Origin: Alphaproteobacteria bacterium
GTDB lineage: Bacteria; Pseudomonadota; Alphaproteobacteria; Micavibrionales; SZUA-601
DNA: 5,064 nt
Assembly (NCBI GenBank): GCA_003250865.1
Contig: QKJH01000014.1
Location: forward strand, 1 to 5,064
Direction: 5' to 3'
Shown here: one piece after another, positions 1 through 5,045 of the stretch
Layout: every line of letters begins with the position of its first letter
How positions within the stretch are numbered: position 1 is the first letter of the stretch
The notes under the pieces: generated by a model
The model's input: only the letters and a program-made list of their open reading frames with translations
Told to the model about the DNA's origin: nothing
Database searches by the model: none
Program-made: the position numbers and the translations under genes

Positions 1-94
1 CCCACCCGCTTCCAAAAAAGCCTATATTTCCATTACCCACCTTTGGGAGCGACCCTAAAGCCTTTAATGCACTATTCTCTTTATTCTTATCCAT
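1..94 (-). CDS. Partial gene (N-terminus) of unknown function, coupled to the integrase
   Basis: An open frame starts at the ATG on the minus strand at 94-92 and stays open to the window edge. Its 31 complete codons read MDKNKENSALKALGSLPKV followed by a glycine-rich stretch ending near FFGSGW. The start codon lies inside the last codons of the integrase and overlaps its stop codon (87-89), an 8-bp overlap typical of translational coupling. A GGGG stretch about six bases upstream could act as the ribosome binding site. The start of the protein is lysine- and asparagine-rich and shows no signal peptide. I recognise no family. Because it follows the integrase directly, it is probably the next gene of the integrated element, co-transcribed with int. 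It could also be a chance short open frame, since only 94 bases are visible. Confidence 0.5.
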   Translation of the reverse strand, partial: MDKNKENSALKALGSLPKVGNGNIGFFGSGW

Positions 95-1280
95 TTTTAA
101 CCCCGTCCAGATAATCTGCCCATTCCTGCATCATCTTGATGCGTTCGTCCATAAACTCGGCTCTATCATACGCCGCATCGACTTTATTCGCTTTGGCGTG
201 GGCAAGCTGTAAATCGACAACCTCATGCCGATAGCCCAGCTTTTCCTTTATCGTGGACATTGCCAAAGCCCTGAATCCATGCCCCGTCATTTGTCCCCTA
301 TAGCCAAGCCGTTTAATCGCCCCCAGTATCGTTGCGTTACTCATGGGCTTCTTGGGGCTTACTTGGCTAGGAAAGACATAAGGCGTGTTTAGAACGTCCG
401 TTTCTTCTTTTTGCTGTTTCAGTATCTCAATAACCTGTTTGGATAACGGCACGGCGTGAGGACGGCGCATCTTCATACGCTCGGCAGGAATAAGCCACTG
501 TTTCTTTTTAAAGTCGATTTCTTCCCATGTGGCATTGATTAACTCACCCGTACGGACAAAGGTTAGCATTAGCATCTTTGTTGCCCGTATGGTTTGCGGA
601 TATAGCCTTGCTGTGTTCTTTTCCAGCTTATCCAAAAAAACGGGGATTTCTTTGTAATCAAACGCCGCATAATGCCCACGCTTGAAGGCTTCCAATGTCC
701 CTTTTAAGTCAATAGCCACATTTCTATCGGCTCGTCCTGTTCCGATACCATAGGCAAAGACATTTTCACATACTCCTCTGGCACGGCGAGCCAATTCATG
801 CGCTCCACGCTTCTCTATTTTGTGAATAGCACGCAATAAGCACGGGGCAGATATATCCCGAACGGGCATATTACCGATTTCGGGGAAAATGTCTTTTTCC
901 AAACGGGTCATAATATCTTGGGCATGACGGGACGTCCATCGGGCAAGGTTCTTGTTATGCCATTCCCTTGCCAAAGGCTCGAACGTGTTTTCGGCATTCA
1001 ATAGGGCAAGGTGTTTTTGTTCCTGCTTATGGGATACGGGGTCAATATTCTGTTCCAATAGTTTTCGACTTATATCCCGCTTTTCACGAGCTTCGGCCAA
1101 AGTAACTTCGGGATAAACCCCGTATGCGATTCTCTTTTCTTTCTTATTAAATCGATATTTATGCCGCCAATATTTTGAGCCGTTGGGCATTATTTCAAGG
1201 TATAAACCCTTTTCATCGGCCAGTTTATAGGACTTTTCCTTGGGTTTAGCGTTCTTACATTTTATGTCATTCAAAGCCAT
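87..1280 (-). CDS. P4-family tyrosine recombinase (site-specific integrase)
   Basis: This is a 397-residue integrase, the normal length for the P4-type family that integrates islands and prophages at tRNA 3' ends. Residues 1 to about 85 form the DUF4102 arm-binding domain (SYKLADEKGLYLEI, then YWRHKYRF and YGVYPEVTLAEAREKR). About 95-190 is the core-binding domain, ending in a GRADRN motif. The rest is the catalytic domain. All expected catalytic residues are visible: Arg243 (VRTGEL), Lys270 (MKMRRPHAVPL), His334 and Arg337 (HGFR), His361 (LAHA) and the nucleophile Tyr371 (AAYDRA), so it looks active. I chose the ATG at 1280. An ATG eight codons upstream (1304) would lie only about ten bases from the predicted transcription start. 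The ribosome binding site for 1280 is weak (AGAAAG, about ten bases away). The gene follows tRNA-Ser on the same strand and overlaps the next gene by 8 bp. Confidence 0.95.
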   Translation of the reverse strand: MALNDIKCKNAKPKEKSYKLADEKGLYLEIMPNGSKYWRHKYRFNKKEKRIAYGVYPEVTLAEAREKRDISRKLLEQNIDPVSHKQEQKHLALLNAENTFEPLAREWHNKNLARWTSRHAQDIMTRLEKDIFPEIGNMPVRDISAPCLLRAIHKIEKRGAHELARRARGVCENVFAYGIGTGRADRNVAIDLKGTLEAFKRGHYAAFDYKEIPVFLDKLEKNTARLYPQTIRATKMLMLTFVRTGELINATWEEIDFKKKQWLIPAERMKMRRPHAVPLSKQVIEILKQQKEETDVLNTPYVFPSQVSPKKPMSNATILGAIKRLGYRGQMTGHGFRALAMSTIKEKLGYRHEVVDLQLAHAKANKVDAAYDRAEFMDERIKMMQEWADYLDGVKNG

Positions 1281-1336
1281 TTGGGGGCATCTTTCTGGGG
1301 GCATATTGTTTTATGCCACCTATTGTGCCCCCAAAT
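1279..1336. repeat. Inverted and direct repeats in the integrase control region (operator or arm-type sites)
   Basis: An exact 11-bp inverted repeat has arms ATTTGGGGGCA at 1279-1289 and TGCCCCCAAAT at 1326-1336. The core TGGGGGCAT also occurs twice as a direct repeat (1282-1290 and 1296-1304, 14 bp apart), and ATGCCACC at 1313-1320 may be a degenerate inverted copy. The outer copies flank the predicted transcription start: one lies in the promoter and the other covers the integrase start codon. Repeats here could serve integrase or excisionase autoregulation, or be arm-type sites bound by the N-terminal integrase domain. The repeats are seen directly; the role is inferred. Confidence 0.6.
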
Positions 1337-1351
1337 TATTTATCATGTCAA
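1322..1351 (-). promoter_or_regulatory. Predicted sigma70 promoter of the integrase gene
   Basis: On the minus strand there is a perfect -35 box TTGACA (1351-1346), an 18-bp spacer and a -10 box CACAAT (1327-1322, four of six consensus bases). Transcription would start near 1315, giving a leader of about 35 bases before the ATG at 1280. One arm of the inverted repeat (1326-1336) covers the spacer and the edge of the -10 box, so a protein bound there would block RNA polymerase. Prediction from sequence only. Confidence 0.55.
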
Positions 1352-1370
1352 CAAACTTTAAAAGACACAG

Positions 1371-1400
1371 AAAAACAATAAAGGACTTTAAACCTTTATT
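1371..1400 (-). terminator. Weak intrinsic terminator downstream of tRNA-Ser
   Basis: On the minus strand a perfect 8-bp stem (AATAAAGG at 1400-1393 pairing with CCTTTATT at 1384-1377, 8-base loop) is followed directly by GTTTTT. It lies about 57 bases past the tRNA 3' end and just before the integrase promoter, so it could separate tRNA transcription from the integrase. The stem has only two GC pairs, so it would be a weak terminator. Confidence 0.4.
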
Positions 1401-1456
1401 TATCAGTGTTATTTTGTACTTTAGGGGAGTTTGAAAAACTTCGGAAAACCATGCTA

Positions 1457-1480
1457 TGGCGGAGAAGGAGGGATTTGAAC
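1457..1480 (-). other. Candidate attachment site at the 3' end of tRNA-Ser
   Basis: P4-type integrases recombine within the 3' end of tRNA genes, usually the T-arm to the CCA end. Here that region faces the integrase promoter, with int 176 bases away on the same strand. The expected direct repeat marking the far end of the element would be a copy of roughly these bases. I see no second copy in the window, consistent with the element extending beyond position 1. Position inferred from family behaviour; the exact crossover point is not visible. Confidence 0.5.
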
Positions 1481-1546
1481 CCCCGATACCCTTACGAGTA
1501 TACCGCATTTCGAGTGCGGCGCATTCAGCCTCTCTGCCACTTCTCC
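1457..1546 (-). tRNA. tRNA-Ser (anticodon CGA)
   Basis: A complete class II tRNA of 90 bases including an encoded CCA (1459-1457). The acceptor stem GGAGAAG/CTTCTCC pairs perfectly, with discriminator G. The anticodon stem CCGCA/TGCGG encloses the loop CTCGAAA, so the anticodon is CGA (1512-1510), reading UCG. A long variable arm (ATACTC-GTAA-GGGTAT, six pairs) is diagnostic of serine tRNAs, and the T-arm contains TTCAAAT. The gene is intact even though an integrase sits immediately downstream, as expected when an element supplies an identical 3' end on insertion. A tRNA-Ser with anticodon UGA usually can also read UCG, which makes this gene a tolerant insertion target. Confidence 0.97.
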
Positions 1547-1562
1547 ATCAATAAGTTTACGA

Positions 1563-1591
1563 TATATAGCCAATCTGCCGCACGGATGCAA
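1563..1591 (-). promoter_or_regulatory. Predicted promoter of tRNA-Ser
   Basis: On the minus strand TTGCAT (1591-1586) and TATATA (1568-1563) are separated by 17 bp, and the tRNA begins 16 bases after the -10 box. That leaves a leader of about eight bases, to be removed by RNase P. The -35 box lies four bases beyond the zupT stop codon, so the tRNA appears to have its own promoter even though zupT lies upstream on the same strand. Confidence 0.6.
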
Positions 1592-1595
1592 TCAT

Positions 1596-2378
1596 TTATT
1601 TCATTAAAACAAGGCTAAGCCCCATCATTGCCATCCCAATGACCATACCGTACACGGTTTCATGTCCCTTGGCGTAGCGTTTGGCCGTGGGAAGCAGCTC
1701 ATCCAGCGACAGATAGACCATCGCACCGGCAATAAAGCCAAAAACGCCGCCGAATACGGAAGGCACCAGATAGCCGTGCAAGACGACATAGCCGATAAAC
1801 GCTCCAACAGGCTCGGCAAGGGCTGAAAGTAGGCACGCAAGAAATGCTTTTTTGCGGCTTTGCGTGGCGTAATAGACCGGAATGGCAATAGATACCCCTT
1901 CGGGAATGTTATGCACACCAATAGCCACCGCCAAAGAAGCCCCTACTGCCGGATTATCCAGCGTGGCAAAAAACGTAGCCAGACCTTCGGGAAAATTATG
2001 GGCTGTAATGGCCATCGCCGCCATAGCACCGACTCGTGCCACCTTTTTGCGATCAACTGTAAAGCTGTCCTCCAGCTTTTCATGTGGATTAGGGATTAAC
2101 CTATCAAGCAGAACCAGAGCCATCACCCCCGTAAAAAAAGCCAGTGTGGCAGCCATATAACCGGTACTTTCACCATAGGCTATTGAAAAAGAGTGGCGTG
2201 CCTTGTCAAAAATTTCAACAAAGGATACATAGACCATTGCTCCCGCGGCAAATGACAAGCCAAAAGCCAATAAACGGGGGTTGGCCAAAGCATCTTTCCG
2301 CCATACGGCCACTCCTCCAAGCAATGTCGACAATGCAGCAAGAAGGCAGACAGCAAAAGAGAGTAAAACAGGATTCAT
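1596..2378 (-). CDS. zupT: ZIP-family zinc/divalent metal permease, ZupT type
   Basis: A 260-residue inner-membrane transporter expected to import zinc and, in the characterised E. coli protein, other divalent metals. About eight hydrophobic segments are visible, near residues 4-25, 36-57, 74-95, 117-140, 146-170, 178-200, 208-228 and 243-259. The two metal-site signatures are present: HNFPEG (His127 to Gly132) in segment four and HNIPEG (His156 to Gly161) in segment five, with AEP (Glu189) in segment six. The loop before segment four is short and not histidine-rich. I chose the ATG at 2378 because the ZIP fold begins at MNPVLLSFAV. A longer frame starting at 2462 would add a polar, basic 28-residue tail reading through the likely promoter. 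The ribosome binding site is weak (CGGAAAA). The gene is divergent from rlmJ. Confidence 0.93.
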   Translation of the reverse strand: MNPVLLSFAVCLLAALSTLLGGVAVWRKDALANPRLLAFGLSFAAGAMVYVSFVEIFDKARHSFSIAYGESTGYMAATLAFFTGVMALVLLDRLIPNPHEKLEDSFTVDRKKVARVGAMAAMAITAHNFPEGLATFFATLDNPAVGASLAVAIGVHNIPEGVSIAIPVYYATQSRKKAFLACLLSALAEPVGAFIGYVVLHGYLVPSVFGGVFGFIAGAMVYLSLDELLPTAKRYAKGHETVYGMVIGMAMMGLSLVLMK

Positions 2379-2411
2379 GACATTTTCCGATATAAAAACG
2401 GTTCTGATGGC

Positions 2412-2446
2412 ACTATATCGGGGGAACATTAATTTTTTGTTCCCCC
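2412..2446 (-). promoter_or_regulatory. Putative zupT control region with a perfect 8-bp inverted repeat
   Basis: GGGGGAAC (2420-2427) and GTTCCCCC (2439-2446) form a perfect inverted repeat around an 11-base AT-rich centre. Next to it, on the minus strand, is a good -10 box TATAGT (2417-2412) with no recognisable -35 box at normal spacing; the repeat occupies that place. Such an arrangement suits a regulator-dependent promoter for zupT, with transcription starting near 2405. It could instead be an mRNA hairpin for a rightward transcript. It does not match the Zur consensus I know. The repeat is certain, the function is inferred. Confidence 0.45.
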
Positions 2447-2504
2447 TGTTCACTTTTTTCATTACTCTATGGAAGATTTTACATTCTTTTTATCGGGGAT
2501 TACC

Positions 2505-3287
2505 ATGTTGTCCTACCAACATCTTTACCACGCAGGTTGCGCTGCTGATGTCCACAAACATGCGGCTTTGGCCGCTCTTCTGAGCCACATGACACGCAAG
2601 GACAAAGCCCTCACCTATATGGAGACCCACGCTGCACGTGGGCTGTATAATCTATCCGATGCCGCTTCTCTAAAGACCGGCGAAGCCGATAGCGGTATCA
2701 ACCGCCTTTCAGCAGCAGATTTAGAACGCCTAAACCCTGATTTTAAAGAAGCCCTACAACACGTACGCCACACATACACCCCTCAGCATTATCCGGGCTC
2801 TCCTTTCATTGCCCGGCATTTTCTTAGAGATCATGACAGCATTCATTTGTGTGAACTTCATCCACAGGAATTTGCCGCACTTAAAACGGTTATGACCTCC
2901 AAAAACATTTTTTTGCACCACAAAGACGGTTATGAAACCGTCCTTTCGCTCTCCCCTCCCACCCCGAGGCGCGGAGTTGTCCTGATAGATCCCAGCTATG
3001 AAATCAAAGACGAGTACAATCAGATTCCCGCTTTCTTTTCAAAACTTCTCTCGCTTTGGCCGGAAGCATCGGTGATGCTGTGGTATCCTATTTTATCCGA
3101 AAACCGCCACAAACCAATGATGGACACACTAAAATCACAGTGTGGCAACCTAAGACAATGGCACGATGAGGTGATATTTGAAAACAACAAAGGCATGGAG
3201 GGAAGCGGCCTATTCGCCGTTAACATGCCCTATGGCTTAACTTTTCCTGATTTTAAGGCGGTGCTTGAAATTACTGAACCGTCCTAA
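2505..3287 (+). CDS. rlmJ: 23S rRNA (adenine-N6)-methyltransferase, RlmJ family
   Basis: A 260-residue cytoplasmic methyltransferase; E. coli RlmJ (about 280 residues) methylates A2030 of 23S rRNA using S-adenosylmethionine. Family landmarks appear in order: N-terminal MLSYQHLYHAG with Tyr4, His6, His9 and Lys18; motif I-like ETHAARGLY (40-48); KTGEA; YPGSP (96-100); ELHP (117-120); RRGVVLIDPSYE (155-166), where Asp162 is the expected catalytic Asp; LWYPI; and a C-terminal SGLFAVNMPYG. The ATG at 2505 fits the family N-terminus and is preceded by GGGGA at good spacing, so the frame's upstream ATG at 2469 is rejected. Several normally conserved positions differ: DPSY instead of DPPY/F, ETHAARG instead of DTHAG, and GCAADV instead of GN-ADV. 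The gene overlaps the convergent receiver gene by 17 bp. Confidence 0.92.
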   Translation: MLSYQHLYHAGCAADVHKHAALAALLSHMTRKDKALTYMETHAARGLYNLSDAASLKTGEADSGINRLSAADLERLNPDFKEALQHVRHTYTPQHYPGSPFIARHFLRDHDSIHLCELHPQEFAALKTVMTSKNIFLHHKDGYETVLSLSPPTPRRGVVLIDPSYEIKDEYNQIPAFFSKLLSLWPEASVMLWYPILSENRHKPMMDTLKSQCGNLRQWHDEVIFENNKGMEGSGLFAVNMPYGLTFPDFKAVLEITEPS

Positions 3288-3687
3288 GTTGAATAAGTTC
3301 GACCAACTTTTCAACGGAAAACGGCTTCATAATATAGTCTTTGATACCTGCGGACTGAACCAGTTCGGCATCTATCCTTCGGTTACCGTGTAATATCAGA
3401 CACAAGGGCACATCCTGTGTTCGTTTGATACGGCGTATTTGATATATGACTTCGGGGGCGCTGGGTTGTTCAATATCCCAATCTACAAAAATAATGTCGG
3501 GACGCAAACGGCGGGACTGGCGGATGCCTTCTTTACCCGATGAAGCAACAACAACATCAAACACCCCATAACGTCGAATTTCTTCCAGAAAAAAACTGTT
3601 ATCCTCCAAATCATGGCTAATCAGAAGGATTGTCTTTTTGGATATGACGGTTTTTTCTTCTTTAGACCATCTTTTTAAAAAGGACAT
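3271..3687 (-). CDS. Stand-alone response-regulator receiver domain (CheY-like), atypical
   Basis: A 138-residue protein made of a basic 18-residue N-terminal tail (MSFLKRWSKEEKTVISKK) and one receiver domain with no output domain. The likely phospho-acceptor is Asp69 (PDIIFVDWDI), and the conserved lysine is Lys121 (IMKPFS). The first-strand acidic pair is reduced: where CheY has Asp-Asp, this protein has His25-Asp26 (LLISHDLEDN). The usual switch Thr/Ser after strand four is His100 (LCLILHGN). It may therefore be phosphorylated but signal in an unusual way, or act independently of phosphorylation. No histidine kinase is in the window, so the partner is unknown. The start at 3687 has a good ribosome binding site (AGGGAG, five bases away). 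The gene is convergent with rlmJ, and the ends overlap by 17 bp. Confidence 0.88.
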   Translation of the reverse strand: MSFLKRWSKEEKTVISKKTILLISHDLEDNSFFLEEIRRYGVFDVVVASSGKEGIRQSRRLRPDIIFVDWDIEQPSAPEVIYQIRRIKRTQDVPLCLILHGNRRIDAELVQSAGIKDYIMKPFSVEKLVELIQLRTVQ

Positions 3688-3719
3688 TGCCGTCTCCCTT
3701 TTTTGGCATTTTTATTATC

Positions 3720-3896
3720 ATGACATATAAAGATGACGTTTTTGCGGAGGCTTTATGGCAAAAATATGAATTTATCAAGCATTACAGGAGCCCCCTGTCT
3801 GTCGTGATACTTGAATTTGTCCATACGTTAGTTATACTGCTGTTAGCCGTTGCCTCTTACAAAGAAAAAATCCCATGTCCCAAACACTTCAGTTAG
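3720..3896 (+). CDS. Doubtful small ORF (58 aa) before cysQ
   Basis: An open frame from ATG 3720 encodes 58 residues: a polar first half (MTYKDDVFAEALWQKYEFIK), then YRSPLSVVILEF, then a hydrophobic stretch (HTLVILLLAVASY) and a short polar tail. Its end overlaps the start of cysQ by 22 bp. There is no convincing ribosome binding site, and a likely cysQ promoter lies inside it, so it is quite possibly not a gene. The segment FIKHYRSPLSVVILEF faintly resembles the start of GGDEF domains (an arginine-rich helix, then PLSVLLLDID), so it could be a decayed fragment of a signalling protein. That resemblance is weak. Confidence 0.22.
   Translation: MTYKDDVFAEALWQKYEFIKHYRSPLSVVILEFVHTLVILLLAVASYKEKIPCPKHFS
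3811..3838 (+). promoter_or_regulatory. Predicted promoter of cysQ
   Basis: TTGAAT (3811-3816) and TATACT (3833-3838) are separated by 16 bp, predicting a transcription start near 3845 and a leader of about 30 bases before the cysQ ATG at 3875. Both boxes are close to the sigma70 consensus. The 187-bp gap upstream shows no other clear signal. Confidence 0.45.
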
Positions 3897-4678
3897 AAAT
3901 ACTTGCCGACAATATTGTAGACATAGCCGGAAAAGCCGGTGATATTATCATGCGCTATTTCAAGACCGATTTGGACATTGAAAAAAAGACCGATACAACA
4001 CATGAACAGGATTACACCAGCCCTGTAACCATCGCGGATCAGCAGGCCGAGCGCTATATCATTGGCCGTCTGGAAGAACTGACTCCCGATATTCCGATTA
4101 TCGGTGAAGAATCCGTTTCTGAAGGTTGCATTCCCGAAATACCGGGCTCATATTTCTGGCTGGTCGACCCGCTGGACGGCACCAAAGAGTTTCTAACACA
4201 ATCAGGGGAATTCACCGTTAATATTGCCCTGATTGAAGATGGAAAGCCTGTTTTAGGTGTGGTTTACGCACCAGCATTGGGAGAAACCTATGTAGGATAT
4301 GGCGAGACGGCCTTTCTTATAAAAAGTGACCAGCGACACCTCATCAAAGTGCGCCCTTTTCCGGACATTGGTATTACGGTCGTGGCCAGCAAACGACATG
4401 GCAGCATCGAAGAAATGGAAAACTTCTTGGCTGGAATGAAAGTATCCAACTACACGACACGCGGCAGTTCATTGAAATTCTGCCTGCTTGCCAATGGCGT
4501 TGCGGATATTTACCCGCGTTTTGGCCCAACTTATGAATGGGATACCGCTGCAGGCGATGCTGTATTGCGTGCTGCAGGCGGTATGACCTACTCCCGAGAT
4601 GGTAAAATTTTCCAATATCGTAAAAAAGATTTTTGGAACAGGGAATTTGTCGCTTCCTCAAAACCTTTTAAATTGTAA
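3875..4678 (+). CDS. cysQ: 3'(2'),5'-bisphosphate nucleotidase CysQ
   Basis: A 267-residue member of the inositol monophosphatase / FIG superfamily. CysQ removes the 3'-phosphate of 3'-phosphoadenosine 5'-phosphate (pAp), the by-product of PAPS-dependent sulfate reduction and of acyl-carrier-protein charging, and so keeps pAp from accumulating. Motifs in order: SPVTIADQQAE (49-59), GEES (77-80), WLVDPLDGTKEF (95-106, with metal ligands Asp98 and Asp101), GEFTVNIALI and GVVYAP, GSSLKFCLLA (197-206), YPRFGPT and EWDTAAGDAVL (221-231, metal ligand Asp223). It resembles E. coli CysQ along its whole length, with a short N-terminal extension and an insertion of about seven residues (near 41-47) before SPVT. 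Only a weak AAAGAAAA precedes the ATG at 3875, which nevertheless fits the family start. It has its own predicted promoter and converges on the next gene after 7 bp. Confidence 0.94.
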   Translation: MSQTLQLEILADNIVDIAGKAGDIIMRYFKTDLDIEKKTDTTHEQDYTSPVTIADQQAERYIIGRLEELTPDIPIIGEESVSEGCIPEIPGSYFWLVDPLDGTKEFLTQSGEFTVNIALIEDGKPVLGVVYAPALGETYVGYGETAFLIKSDQRHLIKVRPFPDIGITVVASKRHGSIEEMENFLAGMKVSNYTTRGSSLKFCLLANGVADIYPRFGPTYEWDTAAGDAVLRAAGGMTYSRDGKIFQYRKKDFWNREFVASSKPFKL

Positions 4679-4685
4679 TATAGAC

Positions 4686-4916
4686 CTATATGGTTTCCTG
4701 TACGGCCTCAATACCCTGATTAAGCCAATTATGCGATTGACGCAGTTCTTTGCGCACGGATTGCAACATCTGAATAACGCTGTCATTAATCTCGGCATCT
4801 AATCCCATATTGCGCGGCTCACAAAACAAAAACATGGACTGAACATGGGAAAGTTGTATCAGACAACGGTCAATGGACAGCTTTGTTTGTACAAGTGCGT
4901 TAAAGCTTTGAGTCAT
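4686..4916 (-). CDS. Small protein of unknown function (76 aa)
   Basis: The protein begins MTQSFNALVQTKLSIDRC and appears mostly helical. The first helix contains LVQTKLSIDRCLIQLSHVQ, a central break reads FCEPRNMGLD, and the second helix is SVIQMLQSVRKELRQSHNWL. It has two cysteines (18 and 32), no signal peptide and no clear membrane segment. The start is set by a near-perfect ribosome binding site (AAAAGGAG, six bases before the ATG at 4916) and by a strong promoter just upstream. Starting at 5033 would add 39 residues translated from promoter sequence, so I reject that. I recognise no family. The amphipathic helices suggest a protein-protein interaction role, for example a helical bundle. 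It converges with cysQ with a 7-bp gap; no partner gene is visible. Confidence 0.75.
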   Translation of the reverse strand: MTQSFNALVQTKLSIDRCLIQLSHVQSMFLFCEPRNMGLDAEINDSVIQMLQSVRKELRQSHNWLNQGIEAVQETI

Positions 4917-4958
4917 TCTATACTCCTTTTGATTTATGAAATGGTCAAGCACAACGCC

Positions 4959-4988
4959 ACTATAGCTTGCCATAATGCGATTCGTCAA
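4959..4988 (-). promoter_or_regulatory. Strong predicted sigma70 promoter of the 76-aa protein
   Basis: On the minus strand TTGACG (4988-4983) and TATAGT (4964-4959) are 18 bp apart, each one base from consensus. Transcription should start near 4952, about 36 bases before the ATG at 4916, and the leader contains the strong ribosome binding site. This supports the short start and suggests good constitutive expression. Confidence 0.65.
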
Positions 4989-5017
4989 TATAAAAAGGTT
5001 ATTATTGTATTCTTCTC

Positions 5018-5045
5018 TTGAATTTTTATACATTACTGTGATAAT
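5018..5045 (+). promoter_or_regulatory. Possible rightward promoter leaving the window
   Basis: TTGAAT (5018-5023), a 16-bp spacer and GATAAT (5040-5045) preceded by an extended -10 TG (5037-5038) point rightwards, divergent from the 76-aa protein's promoter. No gene start is visible before the window ends at 5064. The region is very AT-rich, so chance matches are likely. Confidence 0.35.

Noticed and set aside
1281..1304. Integrase start at ATG 1304, eight codons upstream.
   Set aside because: It would lie about ten bases from the predicted transcription start, and the family N-terminus fits MALNDIKCKNAK at 1280 better.
1240..1618. Short open frames on both strands across the int-tRNA gap and the tRNA gene (1240-1434, 1320-1508, 1406-1618).
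   Set aside because: They overlap the integrase start, its promoter or the tRNA, show no protein family features and have no convincing ribosome binding site.
1625..2583. Long antisense and alternate-frame ORFs over zupT and into rlmJ (for example 1625-1921, 1882-2160, 2281-2583).
   Set aside because: They are out-of-frame shadows of zupT and rlmJ; the real frames carry complete family motifs.
3020..3226. Minus-strand ORF inside rlmJ.
   Set aside because: Antisense to a well-supported gene, with low-complexity composition and no family signal.
3784..3798. Short inverted repeat ACAGG/CCTGT upstream of cysQ, considered as an operator or terminator.
   Set aside because: Only five base pairs per arm, easily expected by chance, and no T-tract follows.
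4679..4692. Small palindrome ATATAG-AC-CTATAT between cysQ and the small gene, considered as a terminator.
   Set aside because: The stem is short and AT-rich and has no T-tract on either side, so it would not be a stable terminator.
4374..4802. ORFs antisense to the end of cysQ and across the cysQ / small-gene junction.
   Set aside because: They are shadows of cysQ and of the 76-aa gene, with arginine- and serine-rich antisense composition.
4917..5033. A 39-residue N-terminal extension of the 76-aa protein.
   Set aside because: It reads through the predicted promoter and leader, and the internal ATG at 4916 has a far better ribosome binding site.
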